IMG/VR virus record: IMGVR_UViG_3300008266_000364
Coordinates: 1-27,816 of that record
Length of the DNA: 27,816 bases
Direction: 5' to 3' (one strand)
DNA from: a virus
Both the position numbers and the translations under genes were made by a program. The notes under the pieces were generated by a model that saw only the letters and a list, made by a program, of their open reading frames with translations, did not search any database and was not told where the DNA came from. Below are positions 1-6,318 of this stretch, in pieces; within the stretch, counting starts at the first letter, position 1, and each line of letters starts with the position of its first letter.

Positions 1-924
1 TCTTCTTGTAAGTCTAATGTTACCGAATGGTACAAGGTGAGCGGTTGTGGTACTCCTGCCACCCAAGTTACTGACGTATCTGGTTGGACTGTAAAATGTG
101 GTGATGTTGTAACTCTTACACTTCGTGCACATTCTTCTTACCTGGATACTCTGTACTTCAATGGTTTCACTCGCTCCGTAACAGTTCAAGCTCCTTGTTG
201 CGATTGCGGTGGTGATCCTTGTACTGATGTTGATGTTCCTGCTCTGATTGACCAGTTCATTCTGAAGCTTGAGCAACAAGCTCCTGGTAACAACCCAGAC
301 AACATTAACTTTAACGACTTCTATCAATTCCAAAGGATTGGTAATGATGCAAGTGCTATCCTCCGTATTTCTGGTAAGCCTCTTACTAGGTATGGTCAGC
401 CTTGTGACGTTGCTGCATTCCCTCATGAGTATGATAGGATGTGGTTCCGTACCTTCGTGTACAGTGGTCCTGCAACAACTGCTGACTTCATCGTAGCAGA
501 TAGCTGTAACATCGTTGCTGACGCTCAGGTTACTCAGCGTGCTTCTTATGCTACAGGTACTTCTGATGAGGTGAAGCAATTGGAGAAGAACTACTATAGC
601 TACCAAGCTGGATATTTGAAGCATCTCTACAGGATGGCTGGTTACAACGAGAACTTTGAGTCTTGGGTAACTGATGGTACCATCTATGATAGCTTCTATA
701 TCAAGTTCAACGAGTATGACAAATCTGTTTACTCTTGGGGTGACTATATTAAGGAAGACTCTATGGTTATCATTGCAGTTCCTCAATCTCTCACTGCAGG
801 TATCCAAGCTGTTCTTGAAGCTGGTCTTGGTGTAGTTGCTGATGATAATGCTTGTATCACTACAACATCTACCACCACAACTGTATGGCCAACCACTTCT
901 ACAACTACTACCTTGGTTCCTTAA
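1..924 (+). CDS. Probable major capsid protein, C-terminal part (5' end outside window)
   Basis: The frame is open from base 1, so the GTG at 37 is not the real start and at least 307 residues of a longer protein are present. I read it as the C-terminal part of a crAss-like major capsid protein, the shell-forming HK97-fold subunit. Reasons are its place upstream of the neck and tail genes, its length if an N-terminal half lies upstream, and the stretch from about 290 to 790 with segments such as YGQPCDVAAFPHEYDR and KNYYSYQAGYLKHLYRM that resemble this family from memory. A CCDCGGDPC cluster lies near the middle and could bind metal. The codons are visibly richer in C-ending forms (AAC, TTC, TAC) than in later genes, which fits very high expression. 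The last 25 or so residues are Thr-rich. TAA is followed in frame by TAG TAG. It could be another abundant structural protein. Confidence 0.6.
   Translation, partial: SSCKSNVTEWYKVSGCGTPATQVTDVSGWTVKCGDVVTLTLRAHSSYLDTLYFNGFTRSVTVQAPCCDCGGDPCTDVDVPALIDQFILKLEQQAPGNNPDNINFNDFYQFQRIGNDASAILRISGKPLTRYGQPCDVAAFPHEYDRMWFRTFVYSGPATTADFIVADSCNIVADAQVTQRASYATGTSDEVKQLEKNYYSYQAGYLKHLYRMAGYNENFESWVTDGTIYDSFYIKFNEYDKSVYSWGDYIKEDSMVIIAVPQSLTAGIQAVLEAGLGVVADDNACITTTSTTTTVWPTTSTTTTLVP
859..912 (+). repeat. Thr-codon tract at the 3' end of the capsid-like gene
   Basis: Two short runs of ACN codons with a few TCT codons are separated by Val-Trp-Pro. They form a Thr/Ser-rich C-terminal tail just before the stop codon. 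Similar tracts occur in three other structural genes in this window. Such tails are likely flexible and surface exposed. Confidence 0.85.
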
Positions 925-955
925 TAGTAGACGAAGAAACAATTATCATATAACC

Positions 956-999
956 TAAGCCAGAGGGTGAGAGGATTCAATCTCAAATCCTCTGGCTTA
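956..999 (+). terminator. Hairpin after the capsid-like gene
   Basis: An 11-bp perfect stem pairs 956-966 (TAAGCCAGAGG) with 989-999 (CCTCTGGCTTA). An inner pairing of TGAGA (968-972) with TCTCA (981-985) extends it. It is followed by TTTATTTA rather than an unbroken T run, and the next start codon is only 15 bases on. It could be a leaky terminator that lowers expression of downstream genes relative to the capsid gene, or a 3' stabiliser of the capsid mRNA. Confidence 0.6.
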
Positions 1000-1014
1000 T
1001 TTATTTAGAATAAC

Positions 1015-1572
1015 ATGGCAGATCTTAAATTAGACATATTAGTAATTCCAACATATAATGTTAAAACGTTGGGTATTGCTGATGCGTCCACCTACCCAAG
1101 TACTGTTACAGCTCCCACTATTGAAATGAATGTTCCTGGTTTTGGAGATGTCAGTCTGCCGTTCAATATTAACGACTTTAATATCTACACTTCTCAGTCT
1201 CTGGGCATCACTGCTGTGGGAGAACCACTTATTGCCTTACCTGATGGAGTGTATTACATTAAATATTCTGTTACTCCTGCGTACCAGAACTACGTAGAAA
1301 AAACCATCATTCGTGTTGATAAGCTTCAGGAAAAATTTGATTCTGCGTTTATGAAATTAGATATGATGGAATGTGATGCTGCGATTAAAAAGCAACAGAA
1401 AGTTGATTTGAATAGCATCTATTACTTCATCCAGGGAGCAATTGCTGCTGCAAACAATTGTGCTGTTGCTACATCAAATAAGTTGTATGCACAGGCAAAT
1501 AGAATGCTTGATAACTTTATCAGGAACAACTGCAATTGTTACGGTAATAATTACATAAATAATTTTAACTGA
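1015..1572 (+). CDS. Conserved phage structural protein, probable neck or tail component
   Basis: This 185-residue protein has two visible halves. Residues 1 to about 100 are rich in beta-forming residues, with segments such as LPDGVYYIKYSVTP that suggest a beta-sandwich. Residues 100 to 170 look helical (VDKLQEKFDSAFMKLDMMECD and AIAAANNCAVATSNKLYAQAN). The C terminus is Asn/Cys-rich (NNCNCYGNN). The helical half resembles small structural proteins of Bacteroidetes and crAss-like phages as I remember them, where the gene lies in the virion block. I cannot say which ring or hub subunit it would be. The start follows an A/T-rich leader, ATTTAGAATAAC, with no Shine-Dalgarno sequence. The stop is TGA, and the next gene starts two bases later. 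Confidence 0.75.
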   Translation: MADLKLDILVIPTYNVKTLGIADASTYPSTVTAPTIEMNVPGFGDVSLPFNINDFNIYTSQSLGITAVGEPLIALPDGVYYIKYSVTPAYQNYVEKTIIRVDKLQEKFDSAFMKLDMMECDAAIKKQQKVDLNSIYYFIQGAIAAANNCAVATSNKLYAQANRMLDNFIRNNCNCYGNNYINNFN

Positions 1573-1573
1573 T

Positions 1574-1717
1574 ATGGCAAACTGTAGAAACTGCGGAATG
1601 AAAGTTGGTTGTGGATGTCAATTAATTAATGGCCTGTGTTCAGCATGTAATAATGCATTGAAAACAGCAGCACAAAGAATAAAAAATGTTATCACCAAGG
1701 CTTACAAACTGTATTGA
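1574..1717 (+). CDS. 47-residue Cys-rich zinc-ribbon-like protein
   Basis: A short frame begins with ATG one base after the preceding TGA and ends with TGA. It encodes 47 residues. The first 25 contain CRNC, CGC and CSAC, spaced as a compact zinc-knuckle or zinc-ribbon arrangement (Cys at 4, 7, 13, 15, 22 and 25). The remaining 20 residues are basic and helical (ALKTAAQRIKNVITKAYK). The gene is tightly packed between two structural genes and overlaps the next start by 32 bases, so translation is likely coupled. The role is unknown. A nucleic-acid or protein-binding accessory factor for assembly is a guess based only on the Cys pattern. Confidence 0.75.
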   Translation: MANCRNCGMKVGCGCQLINGLCSACNNALKTAAQRIKNVITKAYKLY

Positions 1718-1952
1718 GTGCACAACTATAACTGTTCTTCTTTCAGAAATTGATTGCAAGATAGCAGAGTTGGCAAATAATGAATACAATAACATTGTGT
1801 TCGCCCTAAACTATCCTCTCCCTGGGACAGTGCTAGATGATCTTCTTAATTACAAAAGAATACTAAGGTATAGATATTGTGATGGAGATTATGCACCACC
1901 GTTCACCATAAATGAGATAGCTAGTAGAGTAAAAGTATTAATCCATAAATAA
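1686..1952 (+). CDS. Hypothetical small protein in structural block
   Basis: This 88-residue protein overlaps the upstream Cys-rich gene by 32 bases. The upstream sequence is AAAGAATAAAAA, an A-rich leader typical of Bacteroidetes starts. The N terminus has NCIECTTITVLLSEIDCKIAEL, a mostly helical segment with three cysteines. The middle has a short NYPLPGTVLDDLLNYKRILRY stretch, and the C terminus is helical. No transmembrane segment or catalytic motif is visible. It lies between a probable zinc-ribbon protein and the collar/fibre gene, which suggests an accessory or assembly role, but I do not recognise a function. Confidence 0.65.
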   Translation: MLSPRLTNCIECTTITVLLSEIDCKIAELANNEYNNIVFALNYPLPGTVLDDLLNYKRILRYRYCDGDYAPPFTINEIASRVKVLIHK

Positions 1953-1960
1953 AATTAAAA

Positions 1961-3079
1961 ATGGCTTGTTCAAATTGCTATAACGGATGTGCCGAGATTG
2001 TATCTGATAGGTGCGTCAAATATACAGGACTTGATGTTCCTGCCTTAGGTATTCAAAACGGTGATTCACTATCTTTGGTGGAAGCATCTCTGATAGAATT
2101 TCTCACAAATGCCATCACTGGCGTTTCTATTATTCCCATCATAAATCAATCTATTCTGTGTGAGGTGGTTAGTAAATATCTCCCAGACTGTGGAGAGTTT
2201 AATCTAAATGCTTACATAACTGCTTTAATTCAAGCAGCATGTGATATACAGGAACAAGTAGATATTTTGGATGGTAGAGTTAATACAATTGAAGCAAGTT
2301 ATTCAGTAGGGTGTCTTACTGGAGTGAGTTCTAACTCAGGTACACATGCTATCTTGCAGGCTGTTATTACAAAACTCTGTGATATAGATACAAGTTTGGC
2401 AGCCCTTGCTTTAGATGTAGACACAAACTATGTAAAGATTGCAGACTTGAATGATCTCATCCAAGCATATCTAGATAGTATAGCTTCATCTACACAGTAT
2501 TACACAAAGATGGTTCCATATACGGTTGTAGAGTATTATGGTTCTCTTTCTAACTTTGATGCAACAGGTGCTGGTCTTGGAGATTGGGTAAATATCTATT
2601 TGTGTAATGGGCAGAACGGTACACCAGATAAGCGTGGAAGGGTTCCAGTTGGAGCAATTCAGCTTGTACCTGGAGGTGCTCTAAATGCTGCTGTAAATCC
2701 AGCTACACCAGGTAATCCTAACTATGCTGTAGGTGATGTCACTGGAGCAAATACAATCACTCTTGACGCAACACAAATTCCTTCTCACACTCATGGTGCT
2801 ACTGTTACAGATAATCACTATCACTTTGAATATGCTGATGTTGTAAACACTGTAGATTCTACTGTAGATGCTACAAGTTATGTTGCAAGAGCTCTTAATT
2901 TAGCTTCTCCAACTGAATTGGAATATACTATGAATTCTAGTCCAACTGTTCCTACAGTTGGTAGATCAGGCGGTACACAAGGCTCTATATCTGTTTCTAA
3001 TGCGTCTACAGGTGGTGGATTAGCTCATGCTAACATTCAACCTGTTCTTGCTTGTTACTATATTATGTACATCCCTTAA
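1961..3079 (+). CDS. Phage tail-collar/fibre protein
   Basis: This is a 372-residue fibre protein. Residues 1-50 contain a Cys-rich start (MACSNCYNGCAEI) and a segment CVKYTGLDVPALGIQNGDSL that looks like a virion-attachment module. Residues 50-185 are helical with two possible coiled-coil stretches (IQEQVDILDGRVNTIEASY and LAALALDVDTNYVKIADLNDLI). From about 190 a C-terminal collar-like domain follows, with the diagnostic NGQNGTPDKRGRVPVGA, then IPSHTHGATV and the ending NIQPVLACYYIMYIP. These three features mark the phage tail collar domain, found in short tail fibres and head fibres. The protein is probably a trimeric fibre on the virion surface that contacts the host or glycans. It starts after AAAATTAAAA, and the next gene begins eleven bases after its stop. 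Confidence 0.88.
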   Translation: MACSNCYNGCAEIVSDRCVKYTGLDVPALGIQNGDSLSLVEASLIEFLTNAITGVSIIPIINQSILCEVVSKYLPDCGEFNLNAYITALIQAACDIQEQVDILDGRVNTIEASYSVGCLTGVSSNSGTHAILQAVITKLCDIDTSLAALALDVDTNYVKIADLNDLIQAYLDSIASSTQYYTKMVPYTVVEYYGSLSNFDATGAGLGDWVNIYLCNGQNGTPDKRGRVPVGAIQLVPGGALNAAVNPATPGNPNYAVGDVTGANTITLDATQIPSHTHGATVTDNHYHFEYADVVNTVDSTVDATSYVARALNLASPTELEYTMNSSPTVPTVGRSGGTQGSISVSNASTGGGLAHANIQPVLACYYIMYIP

Positions 3080-3089
3080 ATTTAAATAA

Positions 3090-3695
3090 ATGGCTTGCTA
3101 TCCAGGCACTCCTTGTAATCCCTGCACTCCTGTAAAAATGACATTTCCAAAGAAATGTGATAATGGTTGGCTTAGTTCCTTTATATTAAATACTGGAAAT
3201 ATTACATATAATGGTCCAAACCTTTCAAATACAGGTGTGGATACAGGAGATAATTTAAATGTTGTTTTACAAAAAATAGACGAAGAATTTGATCCTGTAA
3301 CACTAGTTCAAACCCTTCTTTATACAATTCAAAACAATCCATCGTTACAAGTGACTTTTTGTACACTTGTTAATGCATGTTCTACAACCACTACTACTAC
3401 ATCTACTACAACTGAAGCTCCCACTACTACAACTACAACTACCACAGACGCTCCTGGTCCTTATGCGTACGGTGCTTTATATGGTATTAGTTATGCTGCT
3501 TCTTGTGGAGCATCTGGTCCTTCAACAACACGTTGGTCCACAGATCCAATTCCTCCTGTTATCGGAACATTCTTATATCAAAACTACGCAATGACTAATC
3601 CTGTTATAGATGGTTGGTATCATAATACAACTTTAAATATAACATGTCAAGTGACAGGAGGATTAGGTGAGATCACAGACATACAATCTTGTTAA
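3090..3695 (+). CDS. Thr-linker fibre or decoration protein
   Basis: This 201-residue protein has three parts. Residues 1-97 hold a Cys/Pro-rich N terminus (MACYPGTPCNPCTPVK) followed by ITYNGPNLSNTGVDTGDNLN and a short helix VVLQKIDEEF, matching in outline the N-terminal module of the upstream collar protein. Residues 98-120 are a Thr-rich linker with TEAP and TDAP motifs. Residues 121-201 form a small domain rich in Tyr, Gly and Trp with three cysteines, which looks like a compact beta domain. It is last in its transcription unit, directly before a strong terminator. A virion-surface decoration or minor fibre with an exposed terminal domain is a reasonable inference. The terminal domain is not recognised. 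Confidence 0.7.
   Translation: MACYPGTPCNPCTPVKMTFPKKCDNGWLSSFILNTGNITYNGPNLSNTGVDTGDNLNVVLQKIDEEFDPVTLVQTLLYTIQNNPSLQVTFCTLVNACSTTTTTTSTTTEAPTTTTTTTTDAPGPYAYGALYGISYAASCGASGPSTTRWSTDPIPPVIGTFLYQNYAMTNPVIDGWYHNTTLNITCQVTGGLGEITDIQSC
3381..3446 (+). repeat. Thr-codon tract inside the fibre-like gene
   Basis: Two runs of ACN codons, with a TCT interruption and one Glu-Ala-Pro, encode a Thr-rich linker. It joins the N-terminal anchor module to the C-terminal domain. The Glu-Ala-Pro punctuation recurs in the tract at 12186-12281. Confidence 0.85.
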
Positions 3696-3724
3696 AATCC
3701 TGTTTTGTTGGTTTTACAGGATTT
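3695..3724 (+). other. Hairpin just upstream of the terminator
   Basis: AAATCCTGT (3695-3703) and ACAGGATTT (3716-3724) form a perfect 9-bp stem that begins on the last base of the stop codon. It lacks its own T tract and sits directly before the intrinsic terminator. It may protect the mRNA 3' end or act with the terminator. Confidence 0.55.
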
Positions 3725-3726
3725 CT

Positions 3727-3755
3727 CCCCTAGCGTTTCCACGCTGGGGGTTTTT
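3727..3755 (+). terminator. Intrinsic terminator
   Basis: CCCC, a one-base bulge and AGCGT (3727-3736) pair with ACGCT and GGGG (3741-3749) around a four-base loop, TTCC. An uninterrupted T5 run follows, then ATTTA. This is the most GC-rich hairpin in the window and has the classical form of a Rho-independent terminator. It ends the transcription unit holding the fibre genes. Confidence 0.9.
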
Positions 3756-3757
3756 AT

Positions 3758-3778
3758 TTATAATCAAGTTGATTATAA
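3758..3778. promoter_or_regulatory. 21-bp perfect palindrome, possible operator
   Basis: Two 10-base arms, TTATAATCAA and TTGATTATAA, flank a single G. The palindrome lies between the terminator and the phosphoesterase gene. It contains TATAAT-like sequence on both strands and is followed by a second small inverted repeat (TAACC-T-GGTTA, 3783-3793). The symmetry and position suggest a binding site for a dimeric regulator or a phage promoter element. The downstream half could also belong to an AT-rich hairpin. Confidence 0.45.
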
Positions 3779-3799
3779 TAGATAACCTGGTTAATTAAA

Positions 3800-3807
3800 T
3801 AAATTTG
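3800..3807 (+). promoter_or_regulatory. Bacteroidetes-type -7 element candidate
   Basis: TAAATTTG matches the TAnnTTTG -7 consensus of Bacteroidetes housekeeping promoters. It directly follows a terminator. The same eight bases recur at 17376-17383 in the other long intergenic gap. A convincing -33 element is not seen at the usual spacing here. The element overlaps the TTG codon at 3805, so if it is active the phosphoesterase must start further downstream. Confidence 0.3.
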
Positions 3808-5112
3808 GAGAATTTCAAAAAGAATTCTATCTTTACTGCAATTTTAACCAAACAAAATCCTATGTTGGGAAATCAGCATCTTTTAGAACAACTTCAGCAG
3901 ATGCTGAATTGGAAGAAAAGTAAGAAGTATTACGCAGATAAATTGGGAATTACAGAGGGTGAAGTTAATGAGTTACTGAAAGAACTTAAATACAAGAACA
4001 GTATAAATGATGAAGCTGAGGCAGCAAGTTATATTGAGGAGCTAGAAGAAGCTGTAATTAGATTTCAAGAAGATGTGCTAAAGGGAACAGGAGAGGTGGT
4101 ATTTAATTCTCCTGAAGAAATCAGATCTCTGGAAGATCTTATTGAGAAGTGTAAGATTGACACAAATAAGTGGGAAATAACTAAATATGTCCAGAACTAT
4201 TGGGGAAATGCTAAACAACCTCACTGGCAGGTAAAAGCTTGGCTTGGTAAAAAATCCAATGAGCAAGAGTTTCAGGACTCATTCATTGACTTCCTGGAAA
4301 ACTATAAGCCCCTTTCTCCAAGTGTGATGAGTCCTAAATATGAGACAGAAAAATCTAATGGATGTCTTATTATAAATAAACAAGACTCTCATCTTAATAA
4401 ATTGGATGTTGATGGATTTAATGATGTAGAAGACAGATTTGGTGCATTTGTAGAAAAGATTGAAATCATTATAAATCAAGCTCAACTGTCCAATAATCTA
4501 GAAGAAATCTACTACATAATCGGATCTGATGAATTCAATAGTGAGTTCACTGGAACTACAACAAAAGGCACTCCTCAGCAAAACATCATGCAATACCACG
4601 AATCATTTTCTAGGATTTGTGACCATGAAGTGAGTGTAATAAATCTTCTTCTGCAAAAGTGTGATTACTTACATGTCATCTATGTTCCAGGTAATCATGA
4701 TGAGTTTGTGGGGTGGCACATGGTGAAATGGTTGAAAACCTATTTCAGAAACATTAGTAGGATCAGTATTGATGATTCTCCAAATTATAGAAAGTACACA
4801 AGTTATGGTACTACAGCCATGATGTTTAACCATGGGGATGCTATAAAGCCTGCTAAACTTGCTGCTTTGTTCCCAATGGAATATAAAGAAGAATGGTCCT
4901 GGCATGATAATTTCTACATATTCACTGGTGATAAACACCATGAATTGAGCCAAGACTTCAATGGAATTAAATTTTACCAAATCCCTGCATTTTCAAATGC
5001 TAAAAGTTCCTGGGATGACAAGAATGGATACACCACTTCAAGAGCTGAAGTGACAGCATTCTTGATAGACTTTGAAGAAGGAATGACAAATATATTCAAA
5101 CAGTATTTATAA
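3805..5112 (+). CDS. Calcineurin-like metallophosphoesterase with N-terminal helical/HTH-like region
   Basis: This is a probable metal-dependent phosphoesterase of 435 residues if TTG 3805 is the start, or 416 from ATG 3862. The superfamily motifs appear in order: DSH at 194-196, GSDEFN at 240-245 (degenerate GDxxN/D), GNHDE at 296-300, H343 in FNHGD, and GDKHH at 375-379. Together these supply the usual Asp, His and Asn ligands of a two-metal centre. Residues 25-65 (WKKSKKYYADKLGITEGEVNELL) look like a helix-turn-helix, suggesting nucleic-acid contact, so a nuclease acting on DNA or RNA is likelier than a protein phosphatase. The gene stops as TAATG, coupled to the ring protein gene. Its place inside the virion block suggests use during assembly, packaging or ejection, but this is inference. 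The substrate is unknown. Confidence 0.85.
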   Translation: MENFKKNSIFTAILTKQNPMLGNQHLLEQLQQMLNWKKSKKYYADKLGITEGEVNELLKELKYKNSINDEAEAASYIEELEEAVIRFQEDVLKGTGEVVFNSPEEIRSLEDLIEKCKIDTNKWEITKYVQNYWGNAKQPHWQVKAWLGKKSNEQEFQDSFIDFLENYKPLSPSVMSPKYETEKSNGCLIINKQDSHLNKLDVDGFNDVEDRFGAFVEKIEIIINQAQLSNNLEEIYYIIGSDEFNSEFTGTTTKGTPQQNIMQYHESFSRICDHEVSVINLLLQKCDYLHVIYVPGNHDEFVGWHMVKWLKTYFRNISRISIDDSPNYRKYTSYGTTAMMFNHGDAIKPAKLAALFPMEYKEEWSWHDNFYIFTGDKHHELSQDFNGIKFYQIPAFSNAKSSWDDKNGYTTSRAEVTAFLIDFEEGMTNIFKQYL

Positions 5113-5840
5113 TGTCAACACTAAGAAAACTTGTTTCAGATGTGCGTTCTATGCATAAGGTATTGTCTACCGACAGCCTTATCACAGATAGAGCTATTGC
5201 GTCTGAGATCAAAAATAACTCTCTATTGTTAATTAAGAGAGAAACAAACCTCAGAAAGCTTTGGGCTACTGATACTTTGTTCACTACCATTTCTTGTCTT
5301 GAGATGGTAGAAGTTCCTATTTCTGAATGTTGTGATTTTGTAGATCCTTGCACTGTTGCAAGAACCAAATACAAGATCCCTCGTATAGCTGAAGGTAACT
5401 ACCAATACATAATTCAGGGTGTTTATTCTATAAACGCTATGAGTGGTAGAGGAACAAAGTTTAAAGAAATCACTGTAAACAGGTATGTAAATCTCATAAA
5501 ACTTCCAGTGATAAAAAGAGAAACTTACTACTGGATAATGAATGACTATCTGTATGTAAGTAATCCACTACTTCAGTCTATTAGAATATCTGCATTGTTT
5601 GAAACAGATGTTCCTAATGAGATGATGTTTCCTGAATGCGGATGTGGAGGAATAGAATATACTGACGAAGAGTGGTGCAAGAACCCACTTGACAAACCTT
5701 ATGCCTTACCTGGATATTTAGAGAAGCAAGTGTTAGAACTAACTTCTCAAAAAATGTTAAACACCTATTTTAGAATTAAAACTGATCAAACTTCAGATGG
5801 AGTGGATGGGCAAGCTCCTAACACAACAAATACCCAATAA
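5112..5840 (+). CDS. Ring/neck structural protein
   Basis: This 242-residue protein starts inside the previous stop (TAATG) and ends in another TAATG. The N terminus (MSTLRKLVSDVRSMHKVLSTDSLITDRAIASEI) is strongly helical and resembles a conserved ring/neck protein of crAss-like phages as I remember it. The middle has alternating beta-forming stretches. A cluster ECGCGG around residue 178, followed by a further Cys, could bind metal. The last 25 residues are polar and probably flexible. Its place directly before the IHF-like, ring 1 and muzzle genes supports a role in the connector between portal and tail. It could be any of the smaller ring proteins; I cannot pick one. Confidence 0.7.
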   Translation: MSTLRKLVSDVRSMHKVLSTDSLITDRAIASEIKNNSLLLIKRETNLRKLWATDTLFTTISCLEMVEVPISECCDFVDPCTVARTKYKIPRIAEGNYQYIIQGVYSINAMSGRGTKFKEITVNRYVNLIKLPVIKRETYYWIMNDYLYVSNPLLQSIRISALFETDVPNEMMFPECGCGGIEYTDEEWCKNPLDKPYALPGYLEKQVLELTSQKMLNTYFRIKTDQTSDGVDGQAPNTTNTQ

Positions 5841-6313
5841 TGAGAGTGAAGATTGACTGGAGAAGTTCCAGTAAAGAAAACTATATAAACTTTTGCAAAA
5901 AGAATCCTTCCATAAAAATATCATTTGATGAGTGGAAGAATATCATCTATTTGTTCAACGAGTCATTTAAAAATTACATACTAGAGACAGGAGAAAGAGC
6001 TAAGCTTCCTTTTGGTTTTGGTGAGTTCTCAATCAATAAAAAGAAAAGAAGGAAGAAGAAAGGATTGAATGATGAGTTTGTAAACCTTCCTATAGATTGG
6101 AAAAAGACCAAGGAAAAAGGAAAGGTGATTTACAATTTTAATTTTCATACAGAAGGCTATTTCTTTGGATGGGTTTGGTTTAAAGAAACCGCAAGACTCA
6201 AGAATACAGAGTTGTGGTATTTCAAACCTACAAGAACCACGTCCAGATTACTGTCTCATTACATAAAAACCAACGAGAAATATCAACATATTTATCGTGA
6301 ATGGAAAAAATAA
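5840..6313 (+). CDS. IHF/HU-like basic protein of the virion block
   Basis: This 157-residue, strongly basic protein starts in a TAATG overlap. Residues 43-80 read YILETGERAKLPFGFGEFSI followed by KKKRRKKKG. This resembles the part of HU/IHF proteins where helix 2 leads to an LPGFGxF turn and then the DNA-binding arm. Crassvirales are known to encode an IHF-like subunit in the tail block next to the tail tubular gene, and this gene sits directly upstream of that gene here. The C-terminal half (FFGWVWFKETARL and TTSRLLSHYI) is aromatic and unlike HU. The assignment rests on a short motif and on position. It could instead be a connector protein that merely carries a basic patch. Confidence 0.5.
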   Translation: MRVKIDWRSSSKENYINFCKKNPSIKISFDEWKNIIYLFNESFKNYILETGERAKLPFGFGEFSINKKKRRKKKGLNDEFVNLPIDWKKTKEKGKVIYNFNFHTEGYFFGWVWFKETARLKNTELWYFKPTRTTSRLLSHYIKTNEKYQHIYREWKK

Positions 6314-6318
6314 AATAA

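Noticed and set aside
37-924. GTG at 37 as the start of the first gene
   Set aside because: The same frame is open to base 1 with protein-like sequence, so the gene begins upstream of the window.
3381-3446. Repeat array resembling a short CRISPR or diversity-generating variable region
   Set aside because: The units are codon-level Thr repeats without spacers, and no template repeat, reverse transcriptase or cas gene is present in the window.
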